Notes under the pieces: model-generated
Database searches by the model: none
What the model saw: only the letters and a program-made list of their open reading frames with translations
Told to the model about the DNA's origin: nothing
Program-made: the position numbers and the translations under genes
DNA from: Dissophora ornata
Taxonomy: Eukaryota > Mortierellomycota > Mortierellomycetes > Mortierellales > Mortierellaceae
Assembly (NCBI GenBank): GCA_025201705.1
Contig: MU617018.1
Coordinates: 3,431 to 26,947, forward strand
Length of the DNA: 23,517 nt
Direction: 5' to 3'
Shown: in pieces, positions 19,713-23,517 of the stretch
Layout: each line of letters starts with the position of its first letter
Position numbering within the stretch: position 1 is the stretch's first letter

Positions 19713-20439
19713 ATCCCATGTTGTTTGCTTCTCTTTCGGTTTGTGTGGAAGATATGGAGATTTATGGGCTGGTTACTCTCTATAGCTGATGCTAAGCATT
19801 GATCAATGAAGAGAGCATCCCCGAGGAGAGAACATGTATTTGTTGGAGTGGACGGAGAGGATGGAGTGACGCGAATCAGTCTCCGCTTGAATTTGGTGTG
19901 CGAGTGTTTCTTTATCACTGACTGACTGAACTGACTGTTTTACTTTATTCCCTAATATGATAATATGATTAATATGATTCTAGCTCGATCCACCAGCCTG
20001 ACACACACAGACCTCGTGACTGTCACACGCACTCCAAAAGTAAGTCTATTTTAAACCGATTCACCGATTCAACTCAATACATTCACCGATCGATTCAATT
20101 CAATTCGGAGCCTGCAAACGAGCACAAGCCAAGAGAGACTGAATGTCGTCAATGCCGTTTTGTTATTTTCTTATTATTACTTGTGCCTTTTGTATCTCCT
20201 TTGGCCCAGCACAACACACCTCCATTCCCCCAAATCCCCCAAATCGCTGTGCTCATCTCCTCGCGCCGTTTCTTCTCTGCCGTTCTATCTGTTTCCCTCG
20301 CTCGATCGCCTTAGCGCTCCGACTAGACAAACCGCCTCAATTGCCCTCTGTTCCTCGCTTGACTGTGGCAAGTGCTCTGCTCTGCTCAGCGCTGCATCAT
20401 CATTGTCACAAGCTCGTGCTCTCCCCGAGGGACCTGACC

Positions 20440-20447
20440 TATAAATT
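20440..20447 (+). promoter_or_regulatory. Candidate TATA box of the SWIRM gene
   Basis: TATAAATT about 255 bases upstream of the ATG at 20699. It is followed by a T/C-rich stretch at 20460-20500, giving a plausible start site and a pyrimidine-rich leader of about 220 bases. Confidence 0.4.
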
Positions 20448-20698
20448 ATTAACCTCAACATTTCTGTTTTCCTTTTTTTTACTTTCCCGCCAATTTTTTT
20501 GACGCATATTCCCTCGCCCTCGCCCTCTCGCCTCCTCTCATTCTACTCATTCTCCTCCCATTCGCCTCCATTCCCACAGCCCCGCCTAGCCCCACCATAC
20601 CACCAACCGCAGCAATACTGCTCCACGCCACTCAAGCCGCCCTCTGTATCGAGAGAGCACCCGCCCATCCCTCGACTTGTTGGAACGGTCGTGTAGTC

Positions 20699-23161
20699 AT
20701 GACCATTGACCACACCGCATTGCAGCACACATCCCAACTTTCCCAGGAAGCACAATCTGATTCTCAGGCATACGCCCTTGCACCACCAGCGCTGCGCCGC
20801 ACCCTCCCCTATTCACGCCACCAACAGCTCTCATCCTCACCTGCTAATAATATCTCCTCATCGACTCAGCCCAATCGCTCAACCACCGCGGACAATACCA
20901 CCACCATGATGCTGGGCCATGAACTCACAAATTACAGACAAACACTGCCTCAATCTCCAATGTCGCCGCCCATCTACTCCAAGGAGGATGATCACCCCCA
21001 TTACCACAGCCCACCTCAACGATCCTCTTTCCTGGGCTATACCAACTCTTCAACCTCCAGCCCCGCGGCGCAGTTGTCAACGTCATATCAATCGTCATCG
21101 CCCACAGCCTCGAACACCCACCCAAAATTACCCGTCAGGCTCCCACTGGGAGACCATAGGCTGTACAAATACAAATACCTCACCTCGCCCATGAGCTCAA
21201 GTTCGCAGCCACCAAGCGCAGTGTCTCGCCAAGACCAGGCACCATTGAATGCCCGTTCTCCGTCGAACCCAGTCACGGCTGCTGCACTGACCAAAGCCTT
21301 TATCGCCGAAACATCGACCCAGAGCCGTCATAACTACTGGCGTGAATACCGCTCGACCTCTGATCACGGTCTCGGAGAGGGGCATGACCACGAAGACTCA
21401 ACATCTCCTAGCCCTCTCCCCAGCCCAGCCCCTTCGATGGTAGCGTTGCCATCTGACTTTCAGGTGGTGTGTCGCCATAGCCATAACGAGGAGCATCAGC
21501 ATACTCAGCCGCAGCAGCAACAGCGACCGCCAAGAAGCTCAATGGAGAGCAGGTTCGACTTATTCTCCCCATCACCCACGTCCAGCATGGACCTTGCTCC
21601 AGACTCGAGGAGGTTGCCTCCACTGTTTTCATCCATGTCTCCCCCGCATCAAACAACACGTCTTCCGTCAATCACGGCTGCGACAGGATATCCCGTCCAC
21701 GTGGCCAACTCGCTCTCGAGGTCGAGCAACATCTCCTCAACATCGAGCCATGCATCGGCAGGAATGTTTTTCGACCCAGCTAGGAACAACAGCGCTGTAT
21801 CGCCCCACTTGTCCACCCAGGCATGGCCATCTAAACATCATCATCCAAGGATACCCGTTCGATCACCTGAGCGCGAGGGACAAGACCTCATGATGACCTC
21901 ATCGGTCGATGCAGCATCGAGCCCCTTCTTGAATATGGATTACTACGACATTTACCAGCAAAACCCCCGATTCCTGCGGCCAGAAGGCGGACGACAAGAC
22001 GAGAGACGCCATTCTGAGCAATATTACTACGAAGGTGCTAGCGCTACTTCTATAGGCGAGCACGTTCAGCGTAACCACTACACCGAAGCTTATCCGCACA
22101 ATGTCTCCAAGTCCAAGGGTAAATCCAAGGCTCGTGTAAGCGCCACCACTGCAAACAAGAACCGATCCAGGTCACCCAATGCGTCAGGACCTATTCGCAG
22201 ACACTCTGTATCACTTGCCTCAACTGGGACGTACAGAGTACTAAGGCACGAGGACCGCAGGCAGGAGGTGGATAGGAATTCACATGACATTGTGCGCGGT
22301 CTTGGCATCCAGTCTGCCAGCAAATCATCTTCTTCGTCGAGCCGACCACACTCAATGTCGATCAGTAATCTGCTGACGGATGACTTTTCTGTGGATCGAT
22401 CAAGCAACGGATCGCCATATCTCTTCCACAGTAGCAGCAGCAGTGCAGGCGGTAGTACATATGGCGGCTCGAATATTGGAATCAAGCGCGAGAAGGCATC
22501 CAATACAGATGACAATGGCGAGCCAGTTAAGCTCAAGCGCATGTCCAAGAAGCGTGCTACGGAACTCGGCCTGCTGGACGAGGATGGCAACATCATGAAG
22601 AAGCGCAAGCGGACCAAGAAGATCCAGGACCCGGACCATGTCTCTCCATCAGGATTCAGACACGGTGGCGAGCGGGTTGTGCAGGAGCCCGATGTGTTGG
22701 TGACACTTGAGCCAGATGTCGGTCCCGTATCAATGCTAGATAATGGCTCGCAGCCTGCAGTCGTTTGGAAGGGTAAGTTTTTGAGTGCTCTATTATTAGT
22801 TGTGTAAGTTTTCTTGATCTCGTGCGCGTCGAAACGGCTGAATCTAACCGCTCATATGTTTACTGTCTATTATTTTCTAGGCCATCCTCTTTCGGTTGTC
22901 GGCAAGCCTGGATATGAACAGCTTCACCCATATGAGGTTCATGTCGCATCAACACTTCGACTTTCACCCGCCCAGTATCTAAGCTGTAAACGCACACTGA
23001 TCTTGGCATCCCGCGAATATTTTGCCACTCCGGATGGCAAACAGTTTCGAAAGTCCGATGCTCAGAAGCTTTGCCGAATTGATGTCAACAAAACCAGTCG
23101 ACTTTGGGAGGTCTTTGCCAAGGTTGGATGGCTCGAAGGAATTTCCGAGAAGGATATCTAA
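20699..23161 (+). CDS. SWIRM-domain chromatin protein (Laf1/Fun19-like)
   Basis: Two exons, 20699-22772 and 22881-23161 (intron GTAAGT...CTAG, 108 nt), giving 784 residues. Residues 1-590 are low-complexity (Ser, Pro, Gln, His), probably disordered. A basic nuclear-localisation-like cluster KKRKRTKK lies near 634-641, and I-K-R-E at 595-598 fits a SUMO consensus. The C-terminal 95 residues form a SWIRM domain split by the intron: VVWKG joins HPLSVVGKPGY, followed by LHPYEVHVASTLRLSPAQYL and SDAQKLCRIDVNKTSRLWEV. This fungal class, with SWIRM at the very C-terminus and 'P.vWkG.PL' at its start, includes Fun19/YOR338W of budding yeast and the Laf1/Laf2 proteins of fission yeast, which associate with a histone deacetylase complex. 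A chromatin-linked regulatory role is inferred from that. The ATG has G at -3. Confidence 0.9.
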
Positions 23162-23517
23162 AAAAACGAACCATGGAGGCGACATTGGAACTCGGCCATC
23201 TGTTTACTTCACGGCCTTTTCTCCAAGCGTCCAAAAAAAAAAAGAAGCGACAATTTCTTTCTCAGCTGTCGAAAAGGCAAACCAGCAATTATATCGTAAT
23301 GCAACAAAAACATCATCATCATCAACAACAACAACAAAACATCAACATCTCCATCTCTTCTTTGTATATCTGCGTTGTATTTTCTTGTACACATGCTCAT
23401 TCGTGTATTCTTCCTTGACGACCACACCAGCACTATATTTTCGACAATAACCGTGTATTTTATTCTTTCACTGCCCACCGTCATGTACCACCTATTTATT
23501 ATTATGTTTTTTCTCTG
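23162..23517. other. 3' flank of the SWIRM gene
   Basis: No gene is seen. There is an A-run near 23232-23242, a CAT then CAA triplet repeat at 23311-23337, and AT-rich DNA beyond 23435 with an imperfect poly(A) word (AATAAC, about 23446). Open frames here overlap on both strands and look like chance. Confidence 0.5.
23311..23337 (+). repeat. CAT/CAA triplet microsatellite
   Basis: About four CAT triplets followed by about five CAA triplets in the presumed 3' untranslated region of the SWIRM gene. Confidence 0.85.

Larger units (their letters stand above)
16104..20439. other. 4.3-kb gene-poor divergent intergenic region
   Basis: I found no protein gene here on either strand: all open frames are under about 140 codons, overlap each other, and carry no recognisable motif or in-frame splice partner. 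Contents worth noting are a GCTGACTCAGC palindrome (16486-16496), a TGACTCA (16725-16731), the CTCAACAACA tandem array (18061-18150), a TATA-like site (18178-18186), a GA microsatellite (18906-18950), poly-G (about 19613-19625), a C-rich G-quadruplex-type tract (19691-19712), and repeated ACCGATTC/ATTCAATTC words (about 20055-20105). It could hold 5' leader exons or noncoding RNA for the SWIRM gene, but the sequence alone does not show this. Confidence 0.5.

Overview
This window looks like nuclear DNA of a filamentous fungus, most likely an early-diverging one (Mucoromycota, for example a Mortierella relative). The genes are cut by short GT-AG introns (84 to 140 nt in every case I could resolve), AATAAA-type poly(A) signals are present, there are no bacterial ribosome binding sites or operons, and the RING/LON protein with a C-terminal CaaX box resembles CrgA of Mucor. 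The species-level assignment is inference. I see no transposon, CRISPR array, tRNA or rRNA gene.

Layout. 1-1648: gene-poor DNA downstream of the first gene. 1683-7634 (minus): an eight-exon gene for a 1716-residue scaffold protein with a long Pro/Gln-rich N-terminus, a repeat array built on the core QSSLTEVD, an EH domain, and two C-terminal SPRY domains. 8486-10282 (plus): an intronless CrgA/LONRF-like double RING plus LON-domain protein ending in CAIS. 10421-11971 (plus): a six-exon CCDC47/DUF1682 ER membrane protein. 12115-13263 (minus): nitronate monooxygenase. 13837-14860 (plus): a three-exon Nudix hydrolase of the coenzyme A pyrophosphatase type. 15007-15945 (minus): an unrecognised 312-residue protein. 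16104-20439: a 4.3 kb stretch with no convincing gene but with simple repeats, a G-quadruplex motif and candidate promoter sites. 20699-23161 (plus): a two-exon SWIRM-domain chromatin protein. 23162-23517: its 3' flank.

The genes do not form an obvious pathway cluster. They are typical fungal housekeeping and regulatory genes, arranged as divergent pairs (EH-SPRY/LON-RING; NMO/Nudix; orphan/SWIRM) and convergent pairs (CCDC47/NMO; Nudix/orphan). The CCDC47/NMO pair meets at a perfect palindrome carrying a poly(A) hexamer on each strand. Exon models were built by hand: each joins in frame (CDS totals 5151, 1083, 810 and 2355 nt, all divisible by three) and restores family motifs across the junctions.

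The most unusual item is the EH-SPRY-SPRY protein. Two tandem repeat blocks of different unit length (87 nt and 48 nt) share only one conserved 8-residue core, L-T-x-[VIL]-D at its centre. This looks like a multivalent linear-motif array, possibly clathrin-box-like, in an endocytosis-type scaffold.
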